Assembly: GCA_026214975.1 (NCBI GenBank)
Contig: JAOBSW010001085.1
Coordinates: forward strand, 1 to 64,000
Origin: Gentiana macrophylla
Taxonomy: Eukaryota > Streptophyta > Magnoliopsida > Gentianales > Gentianaceae
Reading direction: 5' to 3'
DNA length: 64,000 nucleotides
Shown here: piece after piece, positions 24,301 through 37,078 of the stretch
Position numbering within the stretch: position 1 is the stretch's first letter
How the letters are laid out: the number at the start of each line of letters is the position of its first letter
Program-made: the position numbers and the translations under genes
The notes under the pieces: model-generated
The model's database searches: none
Seen by the model: the letters and a program-made list of their open reading frames with translations, nothing else
What the model was told of the DNA's origin: nothing

Positions 24301-26669
24301 GTATCTTATCTAAAAATGACTAAAATACTCTTTTATGAAAAGGGTTATAAAATCTAGAAAATTGCCTAAAGCCTAAACATACTGATGTTTGTTGGCTTAT
24401 GACAATTAATTCTACGAATGATATTATTGTTTATTACTCTCTTTGACTATTTTACAAATAGCCAAGTGTACTCAATGAAGTGCAAAGTTCGGAAAGCCTA
24501 AAAAGTTTGAGCTAGTACGAACATGAGATTGATGAACTGCTTAGGTATTAATCTTCAATTGGATTGATGTAATTAATACCTGAAGGGTGTTTCAGAAGTT
24601 GTCTGAAAAGGAATAAGATTCCCCCTTGAAGGATACCATTTTTGGATACGCAATTAGATTATGTTTCTAAAATGGAAACAACACTTTATATGAAAAATGT
24701 GTGATGTAAGCCATGCCAAGTATCCCTTACCTGTATCAGGATAGTGCCCTTATACAATACATATACTTAACCAAGTTCCTAAGAATAAGGTTGTATAGAT
24801 TCCATATCAGATATGGAAGATGGTAACGTCAAATCCATCTTAACCGATGATCTAGGGTTGTCATGCTTCTAGCAAGCAGGCAATGTCTGAAAGGCTTAAA
24901 GCTTAGTATGACATATGCAACTTTGTGGGATATCTTAGCAAGTACGCTAGATATCATTTACTTGCCCGCGGAGCAAAATGTGTTTGTCTCCAAATATGCT
25001 GTCTTCTAGAGGAAGTGTTTCTTCCAAAAGAAACAGTGGGAGTAAATAAGATCTCAAAAGATTTTGAGAACCACAAAGAGATATTCAACCATTGGAACAT
25101 GAGCAGGCGCCGCATAGAGATGAGGTGTAAGACACTGCTCAATGCACAAAAGTACTTTATGAGTCTGCAGATGGCCACACGCCTGAAAGGGCTATTGGTA
25201 TGTTCATCTTGAAAAATGAAGATCTCACGACTTATGCAAGAATGCTTGGAAGGCAAGATTAAGAGATATGACTTGGATCCATAATGTAAAGTGGATTCCA
25301 TGAGTGACATAATGGAGTTATGAACACAGTCTGTCTTACCTGAAAGGAATGTCTCTAAAAGGTGTAGCATGTCTTTGCGAAAAGACTCGACATGGATAGT
25401 AATCTGAGATAATGGTTAAGTCGAGTTGATGGCTAAAGGCTATAGGGTGTAAACCTTGTAATCACCTTTATGCTACCGGCTATGCTTAAGTCTATTCAGA
25501 TAGTACTTGTTGTAGCTACGTATCATGGCTATATGATAGTGTTGAAAATGTTAGGCCAATGGCTTGATGTTCATAGACAATAACATGATGTGCAAGCTTA
25601 TGAGATCCATTTATGGACTCAAACAAGTTCCTCTATATAAGTTCCTTGCATAGATAAATCAAAAGAGTTTGATTCTATCAAGAGGAAAGATATGCCTTAT
25701 GTGCAGAAAGGTTAGTGGGAGTGTCACAGTTCTCAAGTGAGGTATTGGATATCCTTCTCAAAATTAGCACCCCATGTCACAGTCAATCAATGTTTGGTAG
25801 TTCAAGGTCTTTACGAAAGCTCTTGGAAGTAGCAGTTCTTATTTTGGAAATAAGAGACTATAGTGATAGATTTGGATACTGTTTGATCATCACAGTTCAC
25901 CCTTATAGATGGGATGTTAAAAGAGTTTAGCATAGATCATAGCAGGAGATACTGCTAGCCGGTATTTTCAGGATCTATCTATGACAGGACGTCAGTCCTG
26001 ATGATAAGGTGAGAGATGATACTTATGGAAGGTTCCCTTTTCTTCTGCAATAGGATCCATCCTAAGTGTTGTGAGTTAAACCAGATGTTCATACAGCATG
26101 AGAAGTCATGAGCAAGCATGAAAGTGATTCTGGTAAAGGTCGAGGATACCCTTAAAGGTGTTAAGGATGGTTCTTGGTTTACTGAAACTGGAATCGAATA
26201 AATGTAGATATACAGATGTATACCCTAGGTCTTATGAAGATAGTGGGAGCTACAGTCTGGTTTTGCAGTCACTTTAATCAAGTGATACAGTGAGCTGGAA
26301 ATGTCTAGCTAAAGATCATTGTAAACTCTACAACTGAGCCAAAAAACATGATTGCCTTGAAGGCTTAACGGGAGCAAAGATACATGGATCTAAGAGGTTC
26401 ATTCCCAAACCTTGTTCGGTTCTTCCACCTTTACTATATAGCTGATATAGTGGTGGATTCATTGCTTGAAGCAAGGACCAGGATCTCGTCATAGATTCAT
26501 GTGTGTGTTGAGGCGGTTCCTTTTGACTTGGTCATTTGGAGCATGATATGAAGATAGTCTAAGTCCCCATGGATATTTATTCGTTCACGCTTAGGGTTGG
26601 TTGCGAGTATTGCATGAGATTCTTGTGTTTCAACTTGGTCTCGTGTGTATGAGTGATTGGTTTTAGGCC
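21377..26669 (+). mobile_element. Internal region of copia copy B, coding capacity lost
   Basis: About 5.3 kb between the primer site and the polypurine tract. Copia polyprotein traces survive: CKLMRSIYGLKQ (reverse transcriptase, about 25590), MLKRFSIDHS-like text near 25915 and GDTVSWKCLAK near 26285 (RNase H part). All are separated by stops and shifts, and the YVDD catalytic block is not recognisable. It is colinear with copy A over nearly its whole length. A minus-strand open frame at 21435-21647 is antisense leader sequence, not a gene. Confidence 0.82.
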
Positions 26670-26680
26670 AAATGGGAGAT
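26670..26680 (+). other. Polypurine tract of copia copy B
   Basis: AAATGGGAGAT immediately precedes the 3' LTR terminus TGTTGAAATAG. This is the expected plus-strand priming site. Confidence 0.8.
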
Positions 26681-28213
26681 TGTTGAAATAGTGTCCTAAA
26701 CCCAATCGAGTTGGACCGGATCCGGTGGGTTGGATCATTTCTACTATTTCTTTATGTTATACATATAATAAATGGCTTTTCTGTTATTATATATTTGTTC
26801 GTTTAACGGACCAATTACGATATTGTTATATGATAACGTCCCTAGTGTCAAACTGTGAAAGAGAAACCATGATAGTGATTATGGTTGATGAGATCTTGAC
26901 TCACTTTAAAAGGTTTGATACTTAAATGTCTCTAGTCGTATGTACCGTCAAACGGGACAATGATAGTACGATTAGACTAGCACATATTTGATGTCTTCTA
27001 TCTTAATGAAGGTAGGGATAGATCTAGTCTATCAAAGTGTAGGGACATGTGGACTGTACTTGGATGTGTATTAGAGAATGCGTACATCAGACTAACCCGC
27101 TTACTTTATTAAGTGTCACACTATGTGGCGGTTGTGTAATTATTCTGAGACCGGAGTCTTCATGACATCACGGTGTGGATTGTCATACTTTGAAACTATT
27201 GAGGTTTTCCCTAGCCATGGGGCGATCATGCGGTAGTGATTGAGTGTGATACTGAAGCATGCGTAGGATTCATGTTGTTCGTCCGGAAATCATGTATCCT
27301 ATGATTAAGAGTAAATATCCGAAAGAGCCTTCTTATAAGGAATGTCTTATTCTCAAAAGTCTTTGCAAAGCGGAAGTAATATGTTACTTCGAGAGAGTAG
27401 GATATCTAGATTATAAGATACGGTCATTAATGTATTGACACTCGAGGTACGACCGTATGGATATTGTAACAGCGATAGGATTCTATTTACACGGTAACTG
27501 TTTCACATGAAGGGTAGTAATCATTGCATTTGACTCTTCCGATGATTGGGGGTCGTGGACGTGTTTCTAGATGCTATCCATGATCGTTAGGTATGAATGG
27601 TATTTTCGTAATTGCACTTTGTGCCTGCGGACAACATATTCGGAAGCCTATCGGGTCACACACATAAGAACAACTAGCCGGATTAAAATGCGGTTATAGT
27701 GATAACCAAATAAGGAAAGTTTTATCTCAACTATAAAGTGTTATAGTGATAAATTAATATGGTGGTATTTATTTATTATGAATGAATTAAATACAAAATA
27801 TTAATTATGTTGATTAATTAGATACACATATTTTTATGTATATGTCGAAAATATGTATATATGATATACATGTATTTTATAAATTAATTAATCATAGTAT
27901 TATATTAATTAAAGAATATTCCGGATGCCAATTATTGGAATATGAGGCGCAGATATAGTGTATTATGATACACTTGGATTGTGCAATTTAATTAATAAGA
28001 TTACCATATATTAATATTGAATAATAATAGATTTTGGAAAATAGATTTATGGTAATAAGATAAAGATAGTCAATATTAGATATTGACAATATCTTGGAAA
28101 TATTTAATTTGAGATATTAAATTAAATGAGATAAATCAATCAAAGATATTTTCCTTAATTTATTAGGAAAATGTTTTTCTTTCTCATTAATCTACTAGGA
28201 AGCTTCTCCCAAA
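26681..28213 (+). mobile_element. 3' LTR of copia copy B, truncated
   Basis: Starts TGTTGAAATAGTGTCC and follows the LTR family to GAAGCTTCTCCCAA at about 28212, where similarity stops. About 410 bases of the LTR end, including the CCTAACA terminus, are missing, so no target-site duplication can be checked. Unlike the 5' LTR of the same element it keeps the AT-rich middle segment, so the 5' LTR deletion arose after insertion or the two LTRs were reshuffled. Confidence 0.8.
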
Positions 28214-28476
28214 CCCATTGATGTTCTTGCAAGTTGAATAAAGCTTCTATCTTCAAGTTTGTAACTTGTTGTTGGTAAATTCTTAATTTTACTTTGTTTT
28301 AATTGCTCTCATTGATATGAATTATAGCTTTGATATGTTGGAATCCATATTAATGAGTGGCTAGTTCCAAACTAGCCAAGATAATGTTGTTGTGATAGCT
28401 ATTAATCTCTATTAGTTGATTGAGAATGTTAGTTTGTATTTCATAGCTTCATGTGTGTAGTACTAGTGGGAATGTT

Positions 28477-28499
28477 CATGCCGTGCAAGGCACGGCATG
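28477..28499 (-). terminator. Helitron 3' terminal hairpin
   Basis: CATGCCGTGC, a three-base AAG loop, then GCACGGCATG: a perfect 10-bp GC-rich stem just inside the CTAG terminus. This is the hairpin thought to signal the end of rolling-circle transposition. It is not a transcription terminator. Confidence 0.8.
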
Positions 28500-28799
28500 C
28501 CCAATAAAGACATGAAAGTAGAAATGGAGGGTGTTTTGATATTGATAAAAAGGATAGAGTCATGGATTTTTATTATTACGAAGCCATACGGTTCAAAAGA
28601 TATATAAGTTTAGGTAGCATAGGTTACAAAAGATAGTGGAATATAACAATTGCAAGCACTTACAGTTATGTATATTACTACACCATCAAACATTATTCAT
28701 GATAAAAGATAATGGTGGTAATATACTAACTATATTTCCCCACTACATCAAAAATTGGCTTTTAAAAAACATACAAAACAACCATGACTTAATTTTTAA

Positions 28800-31700
28800 T
28801 CCATAAAGATACAAAGAACTTCTAAGTTGCCTTTTCCTTTCCTTGGCCCTCTCTTGATTCTTGATGATTTTTGGTTGGACTTTGAACTTCATCACCTTAT
28901 GTGGACCGTAACTCGATGCAATGACTTTTTCGAAAAAATTTACGGGATTGGTGTAGGTATGCTACCAAACATCGAGTTCTTTTTGAATGTGAAGGAAATT
29001 TCTTTGGGTCCATCTTTCATCCGAAACGACAAAGTCGCAATCTCCTTAAGTCTGACTTTTGTGTTGGGGCTGAAAAACTCATCTTTTCTTTTGTTGGTTG
29101 CTCTACCATAGGTAACAACGATTGATCATGTGGATCAGATCTCAAGAGTCAAGAGGTAGGAGTGCCTCTTCACGTACAGATTGTACAATAGTGTAGTTCT
29201 TATCAGTCAGGTAGAACTTCACAAAGCATAGAACCTTTTTGCCAAGTATAGCTGCTTCTACCTCCTTCAATAATGGTTGCCCCTGTAAAATGAAGTATGT
29301 ATAAATTTTAGCTATAACTGAATGAGTAGTTCAGCTATTAATTTAAAACAAAACTGCATAATACCATAAAGATTAAAGCATATAAGATTATAATTTTTGA
29401 ATTGTAATGGAAGTTATGTACATAAAGAATTTTCTACTATCTTTTTGATGTGTAATGGAAGTTATGTACATAAAGAATTTTGCTACTATCTTATGCATGT
29501 AATGCTGTATACTTTACTTTATGAATTCGTAATGATGTACACTATCAGTTCATTATATATACATACTATATGTTGGAGATTCAGAAAGCAAATAACTATA
29601 TAGCCTTAAATGCCATACCTTCTTATCTGCCTCATAAAGTTGCTGCACTGTGAATTCAGTTAACTTTTCAAAAAGTGGAGAGAATAGTGTGGCGACAAGT
29701 GTGCCTGAATCATCATCAAATAGACCTCCATACGACCCTTTGTGAAATTTGAAGTCCATAATGGATTATTAAGTATGAACATTGTTCTATTGGTGAGATG
29801 TATAAAACAAAAATATTTACCGTGGAATGATTACTGTTTCTTCACCGCAAGAGTTACAGGTAAATCTCCAACCAACACTTCCTATGCGGTATTTTTCTGA
29901 CTTCCATACAAAGTTGCCATAGTTTTTCTTGTCCAGGCATTAGTTCCAATTTTCCCACAACCCAGGCTGTTTTGATCTGTTAAGGAAAAAGAAATATTAT
30001 TTGAGATATTGTAGGAAAAATGAAATAATCTTTCCATATTACACACTTCTATGTATATACCTCTTGAATGTTGGTTGTCATATCTTTGATTTGGCGACAT
30101 CTGAAGTTATGGGCGGGCGTAAAGATTTCAACATTATCATAAGCCTTATTCTTCAATAATTCAAGCAATCTCGTGCTATGTTCTTTGTACCTAGTTACAG
30201 ATTCATAACGGAGATGTAGTTAGTTTGTTTGTTTGCAAAGAAAAAATAAGCAGGCTTGATAAGTAAGGTTCATAGATGAATTCTCTGCACAACTAATAAA
30301 ATAATGGTGTAAATTTAGTGTTATTTCAGTATAGTGTTATGAATGGGCAGAAAAACCAAAAAAATTTGGACATATAAATATGGGAAAGATGAAGATGGAG
30401 TTTTTAAGTTAATGTCATGACCAAAGATGACATATAAAGGCTGTGACATATATGGGACATATAAATATGGGAAATAAAGGCTGGACATATAAATATGGGA
30501 CATTCTGAATACATAAATATGCCTGTTACAGTTTCCAAAAGTTGAACAACCATTTTCATTCTGAATACTTTTCAGAGATTTACATATAAATGAAGGTAAA
30601 TGATTGCTGAGATTTTGAAAGCTATTTATGAACTAAAGATAAATATAGTTGGAACATTATTTTATATATATATATCTAAGCTATAAAACAAAGTAGAAGA
30701 TATTTTTCATTCATACCAATCATATAAATGTGCAGCGTCTGATAATGGAGGATCCAACATGAAGTAGGCATTGTACTTTGGTGTGGTAAGTGATAGGCCT
30801 AAATCATAAGAATGTATATTAGAAATAGAAATTAATGCATTTTAAGTAATGCTTTGATTATATGTGCATAAATCTGGAATTTTCTTACCATGGAAAGTGG
30901 TTACTTTCAAAGTTAAACCAACCACCAATGTTGGTTGTGGAAATCTAGCAGAGATTTGTAGTTCTTCGATTTCAAAGAAATTTTCCCAAAGCCTTAAAAC
31001 AATCGGTATTTTCTAATAAGAATTTCTAGCAAACAATTGAGGTTTAATGACTTATTTTAGTTCGGTGAAAACCAATGTGTTTAAGAGTAGAGTTATCAAA
31101 CTTACTCTTCATCAATTAGATATAGTCTTTTATTGTTGAATTACGTAACCAAAAACGAAAGATGAATCGATCACCAATCCTTTGATAGTGATGTAAAATT
31201 ATATGTACATAAGAAAATGAGGTTAAAATTATAACAAGTAAGAATACATTTGAACATAACAGAAAAATATCAGAACGAACAACGAGAAGATTATAAATCA
31301 AATCATATGGGTCATTATGGACCTAGGGCAAGTATAAACCTTGAATATTAATTGTAAATAGTACAACATATAAAGTGACTAAGGTTAATCGGTTATTCAT
31401 AGAAGCACAACTTAGAAAGTCATTGGTATAGCCTATATCTAATAGAAACAGTACAGTACCAAGATTTGCAGATTCATGAAAAATGAAACAGTAGAGTATG
31501 GATTTATTAATGAAGATAGAAGGTTGATAATGAAGCTACTACAACAACATTATTAAATCTTTTCTTACTTTTTTAGCACAGAGCCAGTCATTACCAATAT
31601 TAATGGTGAAATTTTAGGAATTAGAACTTACCAACATATTCATTGTGCTCAAAGAAATCGATACAATCTCAAAACTTGTTGTAAGTGTATGAGCATGGCA

Positions 31701-32121
31701 AGGTATGAGGAACTTCATCATGTATTGGCTCAATCAGGTTATTCATCGATAATACCCATTGGTATCCATATTCTCCAAACTGTACCTGCTTTGCCACTTT
31801 TAATCCAAAGATTAGATATTTTGTATCTCTTGAATGGAATGAGTAGTTACGTCCAAAGGTACAATGCTTCCACCAAAAGTGACAAATTTACAATCTTTGT
31901 ACCCTAAATAATGGAATAAGTAATAAGGCATTGAATCTATCATTTATCATACATTTTACTATAGAATACAATATAGTCAATACATTTTGAGTATTTACCT
32001 GCATGTCTGTTAAAACAAACTTCTTGAATAGTGTTGCCTTGTTTCGTGATTCTTCAGTTTTATGTTTTTCAACAACTTGAACTATGACAGTCCATTCTTC
32101 AATTGAAAATGAAACTTGCAT
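28800..32121 (-). pseudogene. Helitron-borne RPA-like single-stranded-DNA-binding protein gene, broken
   Basis: Minus-strand exons resemble the RPA70-type gene carried by plant Helitrons. They are: EWTVIVQVVEKHKTEES (about 32090), LWENFFEIEELQIS with QPTLVVGLTLKV (about 30990-30900), GLSLTTPKYNAYFMLDPP then AAHLYDW (about 30800-30720), YKEHSTRLLELL (about 30190), GWRFTCNSCGEE zinc-finger text (about 29870) and GGLFDDDSGTLVATLF (about 29720). Several splice sites are still usable (for example CCATG/GTAAGA to TTTAG/GCC near 30890-30800), but a frameshift or stop near 29930 breaks the zinc-finger exon. It would have bound single-stranded DNA during transposition. Exact exon edges are uncertain. 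Confidence 0.65.
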
Positions 32122-32342
32122 TGCATTGAGGAAAGGTCTATCTTTTGTTCTCTACATGAAGAAGATTACATAATTTGTATGCATTATTATCTATCCAACA
32201 AATAATATTCAGAACATAAATATATGAAGAACAATAATTTCATGTGATCACTATGAATGAAAAAACATTTTTCGAATGTTCATGCACCACTTAAAACTTC
32301 TTTATACACAACATTACGTGTAATGTTATTTTTTTTTCAGAA

Positions 32343-32830
32343 TCAAAGAATGTAGGAACAATAAATACTTTTACTGACTTTTGATGTCTTTACACGTGAA
32401 AGAGCAACATACAATTGACCATGAGAGAAAGCAGGTTCTTTTAAATAGACACCAACATAGTCTAATGTTTGCCCTTGTGCTTTATTTATTGTCATCGTAA
32501 AGCAAAGCCTTATTGGAAACTGAACTCTTTTATAAGGGATTGGGGAGAATTCATCATTAGATGGCTGTAAAGGTATTCTATGTAAGAAAACTTTTTTTCC
32601 GGCCAATTGCTATTTCAACATGTATTACATTTTTATCTAGGTGTTTACATATTAGTCGTGTTCCATTACATAATCCTTGAGGATGGATCTAAATTCTAAG
32701 TAGAATTATTGTTGCATTAGGTTTTAATTTTAACTTATGAGGTGGTAGACCATTGGGGCTTAAACTGCTCAAAGATATCTTCATACAGATTCTTGATCTT
32801 GTGGATTAATTGTTTTATCATAACTTACAT
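32343..32830 (-). pseudogene. PIF1-like Helitron helicase, C-terminal remnant
   Basis: Minus-strand text LSPNGLPPHKLKLK, ILLRI, a stop, then GLCNGTRLICKHLDKNVI leads into the open frame at 32606-32343. That frame has [18 protein letters not shown] and [19 protein letters not shown], the signature final helicase motifs of Helitron Rep/Hel proteins. The ATPase Walker motifs and the Rep domain are absent, and at least one stop and one frame change interrupt the remnant. It lies directly upstream, on the minus strand, of the RPA-like relic, the usual order in plant Helitrons. Confidence 0.8.
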
Positions 32831-32839
32831 ACTACTGTT

Positions 32840-35800
32840 TGAATACCTGAAACCTATCAATCATGATTTCATTTATTTCATCAACAAATTTATTTTTAGT
32901 AGTCAATATAGCTCTATTAATCGAGAGCTATAGTTTTTAATCTTTGTTTGGCACATTTTTCTTTCCATTTTTTATTTTAGTGGACCTTTCAGATTGATGA
33001 CTCCTTTTATTTTCTACTAAAGTGCCAACTACAAAGCTCTCTCCTGGAAGAGCATATGATGTTGGAACAGGTACACTAATACCATAACTGGTAGAAGTAA
33101 TAGATTTAAATAAACCTAAATCAGTCTTTTCTTTGTTTACTTCAGATTCATTGTGTTTTTTATTTCTAAGGATTGTCTGTTTATATTTCTTTTGCTTCTA
33201 TCTAGAAATAGCCATATGCCTGTTATTCTTCTTTGTTACAAGACTATCCATGCTTGAATGGAAGCATGAGGAAGTTTGATCACTGAAGGTGTTTATTTTG
33301 TTACTAAAGAACTAAAGCTTTCTTGAGATCAAATAACAATAAGGAATAACCTATAAGGCTAACCTATAATGACAAGTTTTTATTACAAAAGTAGTATTGA
33401 AAATAAAGAACGAAGACAAAGAAAAGACAATCTATACACAGATACCCTATTTCAAGAGCCATAAGAGCAGTTAAACATCAGTGAATGAGTCCAGCAAATA
33501 GTACTCTTCCTTATAGCCGAGCCTAGTGGAAAACATGTAAAGAACACAGGTAAACAGAATGGTTAGAAAACATGAAGCATCAAAAGAACAATTTAAGAGA
33601 ACATAAAAGAAACAGGAAAATAAATGAAACCACAAAATATTATAATGACATATAACACTAAGAACTTGAGGTATAGTATAATTTTCAGATTAACTAATCA
33701 GTTAAATAAAGCGTGTGCTCTTCTTTTCTCACTATTACAATGCATAGATAAGTTCATTTTATCTTATCCACAACCTACAACCTGATTTACATGAAGAGTA
33801 TGACTGTACAAAGCACTTATCATATTATTTTGAATGATGATGCCTGCAAGATATTTTTTTTTTCCAAGTCATATTGCTCTACCTTTGACTAAGAGCTATA
33901 TGACACATCCATAAACAAACACCAGTTTTTAAAAGCTGCTTTGAATACATTAATAGTATCAAGAATGCATTCTTTCATGAGAAAAAGTAGTAAAAAAAAG
34001 TAAACTTTCTCATACACAATAACTATGTATAAGAATATTCAGTTGGAATAAATATTGATCAAAGCTGCTATACATACATTTAATACTAACAGCAAAATAT
34101 CCACAGCTTGTATTGAATGCAAACATGATGGGAAAAAATGCAGTAAAAACTCAAGGTGCTATATACATACAGAAAACAAACACACTTAATACATCATTTA
34201 TGATAGAAAAGGTTGAAAGAATGAGTCTTACAAAAGGATGAGAATCAGAAGTTTTTTTTTTTTTTTTGTTCTTATGCAGGAGCAAAACAGAACGGTAATA
34301 AACAGAAGTTTTAAGGGATTGATTTATATAGGAAAACGTAATCTGCATGTATAAGATAAGAAAAGAGATTTTTATCCGGATATAATCACTTTACACTCCT
34401 TACTCTATTGTGTAATAAAAAAAAGCAATCTCTCTGTCTTAAATCCAACAGATAAAGATAAAGAAGCTGTCATCTTTCAATCGAAGAAATTACCTACCGG
34501 ATAAACCTTAAAAAATCATCAATTTCTTCAATTCCATGGAAAACCCAACGGTTTAAAACCGAATTCTGACAATTTGGAGGCTCAAGACTGTAAATTTACC
34601 TTTATCTGCACATAATCAATTTATACTCCTTATTAATCTAATTTGTGTAACAACAAAAGTAGTCTTTATCTGTTGAATCCAACAGATAAAGATGAAGAAG
34701 GAGTCATCTTTCAATCGATAGAATTACGGTGGATAAACTCGAAAAAACGTCATCTTCTTCGCTTCCATGGAATATGCAATGTCCAAAATCAATTTCGAAT
34801 TTGAAGGTGAGGACTACAAATTCGAATCCTTTATACTATATAAATCTTAGATAAGACATGATTGAAAGGAAAAAAATTGATCTACAAGAAACCCTAGCAC
34901 CTATTCTTCTTCCCCATTCCATTCATTGAATAATGAAGGGTGGAAAACTGAACACCACCCACCGCTTACACTTTACACAATCCTTGTTTTAATTGTTTTT
35001 GATGACACGTATCTCTCCTCCCCGCCTCGCCACATGTACCCAATGTTTTTGACACCTAAACCGAATTCTCCCTTATTTACCCTATTTTATTTAACAACAT
35101 AACATACATAAAAGTTCCACTAAAAAAAAAACATACATAAAAGTTTTTATATCAATTACTATGACCATCAAGTAACACTTCTAATACTAAAAGTAAGTAA
35201 ATATAATTAATAAAAAAACTTTCTTCTTATATACATAATTATTGTTGATGATTAACCCTTCTACATACGTATTATTTTATCCCGAGGAAATGAAACAAAT
35301 TATATTTATATAATAACCCAATTACTATATATACATGAATGAGAAAAAAATTGTCGTAACTATAATTATATAATGATTTGATGATCTGGTGATCACCATT
35401 TATACGTTAACAATAGAACCAAAATCATAATAAAATACCAATATAGTACCATTAATAAAGAAAACCTTTTTTTCTTATATATATAATTATTATTCATGAT
35501 CAACCAATCTCTACGACGTATTCTTTTACCCCATAAAGAAAAACTAATCACATTTACATAATGATCCAATTACTATATATACATGACTGTGATAAGTAAA
35601 ATTCTAGTAACAATTATATAACTATATAATAATTTCATCACCATATATACATGAACAATAGAACAAAAATCATAACAAAATAGTATAGTACCATAATTAT
35701 ATGTTTATTATACATAAGATATATGATTGTAATAAATATAAAAAAACAAGATGCAATAAACACAATTTCAACTCTAACGAATAACAACACGATAATAGCA

Positions 35801-36050
35801 CAATAAACATATATAGATTTATCATATATTTATTTAATAATCGATTTTTATTTCCTTAATTACATGATTACACTAAATATGAACATATTCGGAAAAAAAT
35901 AATGAAGAATAAATTTTTTATTTTCATTTATTATTGGGTATATTTGAGTAACTTCCTTTTATCTTTGGTATAAAAGAAAGGTACAATATTAAAAGTAATA
36001 GGAGATCCTTATAATAATATATATATCTCTATATGTGTAACAAGAGTTTT
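32840..36050. other. Noncoding 5' half of the Helitron
   Basis: AT-rich DNA with scattered poly(A)/poly(T) runs. Two related blocks (about 34430-34560 and 34670-34790) both contain CCAACAGATAAAGAT and GTCATCTTTCAATCGA, an old internal duplication. Two further related blocks follow at 35220-35400 and 35460-35640. No Rep-like coding text was recognised on either strand. Confidence 0.5.
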
Positions 36051-36078
36051 TTTTTTTTTTTTTTATAAATGTGCGATG

Positions 36079-36092
36079 CTGCCACGTGGCAG
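36079..36092. repeat. 14-bp G-box palindrome near the Helitron 5' end
   Basis: CTGCCACGTGGCAG is a perfect palindrome containing CACGTG, about 80 bases inside the Helitron 5' terminus. A second CACGTG lies at about 36126. G-box cores bind bZIP/bHLH factors; whether they act here is unknown. Confidence 0.5.
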
Positions 36093-36174
36093 ACAAAGAA
36101 GAAGCAAAGAATTGAACCAAATGGACACGTGGAAGAAGGAGATTCAATTTGAGTCTCTTTTTATAATATATAGA

Positions 36175-37078
36175 TATCTTTTCCTATCTACATTGTATTG
36201 CTTGTTTGTGTTAGATTGATCACCTAGCACTTTCACACACACGCCTAGTTAAGACCGAAAGGAGATGCTTGGTGTGGGAGAAGGGATAGGAAAACCGGAA
36301 GGTAAAATTGACCTTAATTGGAATTCGATTTCTTATCCGGGGTTATTGTTCATTCATTGCACTCAAGAACTTAATCATGTTGAATCATTAGGTCTAGGTT
36401 TCTTAGACCAAGGAGGGGACATAGAGCAATTTCATACATGTATGAGGGAATTGCTAGCTTAGGAGTGCACCAATAACACACACTTGAACACTAATGGAAT
36501 GTTGGTAGGTAGTTCATTCCCATGATGCTAATAGAGATTGGCTTGATCATTGTATTCTCTTGGATAGGCTTTTTATCATTTTATTATCCTTTGTAGTAGT
36601 AGAATCTTAGATACATTACTTTCTTGTTAATTTTGCGACTTAGCTCAAGATAATAATAGTTTTTCGGTGTTCAACCTCACAATCCTTGTGGATACAACCT
36701 TGACCACTTACTAGACTACAATTGACCTTGCAGACATCGCGGTAAGATTGGACATCTAGAAAAGTTCGATCAAGCTACAATAAAGATAAATACAACCGAA
36801 GAAAACAAGATCAAAAGTCGGCTGCAAATCTTCTTCAAACAAAGAGTGATCCATCATCGATTTTCCAAAAATTAAGTTGCTGCAATCATCGGGTTAGCCT
36901 TCCATTCATCCCACTCCAGTTTTTTTAGAAGTTTAGAGTTTGATAACCAAGAAAAACGTGAGATTGAAGAAGATTAAATCCTTTTTTTTTCAATATACTG
37001 GAAATCCATAATTAAATAAACACAATATACCGAACTTTATAAAATGACACGTCTGCCATTTTCTAAAGTTTGGGATAT
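36175..37078. other. Sequence interrupted by the Helitron, and a gypsy-type LTR edge
   Basis: The DNA at 28214-28462 and from 36175 onward should have been contiguous before the Helitron inserted. Text such as CCTTGTGGATACAACCTTGA (about 36690) resembles the region around an LTR 3' end, but the element was not identified. At 37078 a minus-strand LTR start is visible: TGTAATATCCCAAACTTTAG with GACGTGTCATTTT, the same type as the one starting at 40838. Confidence 0.4.

Larger units (their letters stand above)
28463..36174 (-). mobile_element. Helitron with both termini, coding genes decayed
   Basis: On the minus strand the element starts TCTATATATTATAAAAAGAG at 36174 after a host A. It ends CTAG at 28463 before a host T, the A^T insertion and 5'-TC...CTRR-3' ends of Helitrons. 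A perfect 10-bp hairpin lies 10 bases before the 3' end. Inside, in minus order, come about 3 kb of AT-rich noncoding DNA, a C-terminal PIF1 helicase remnant and an RPA-like multi-exon relic. No HUH-type Rep domain was found, so the copy cannot move by itself. At 7.7 kb it is within the usual range for plant Helitrons. Confidence 0.82.

Noticed and set aside
36265..36462. 65-codon frame next to the Helitron
   Set aside because: It lies in LTR-like sequence interrupted by the Helitron; no domain or start context.
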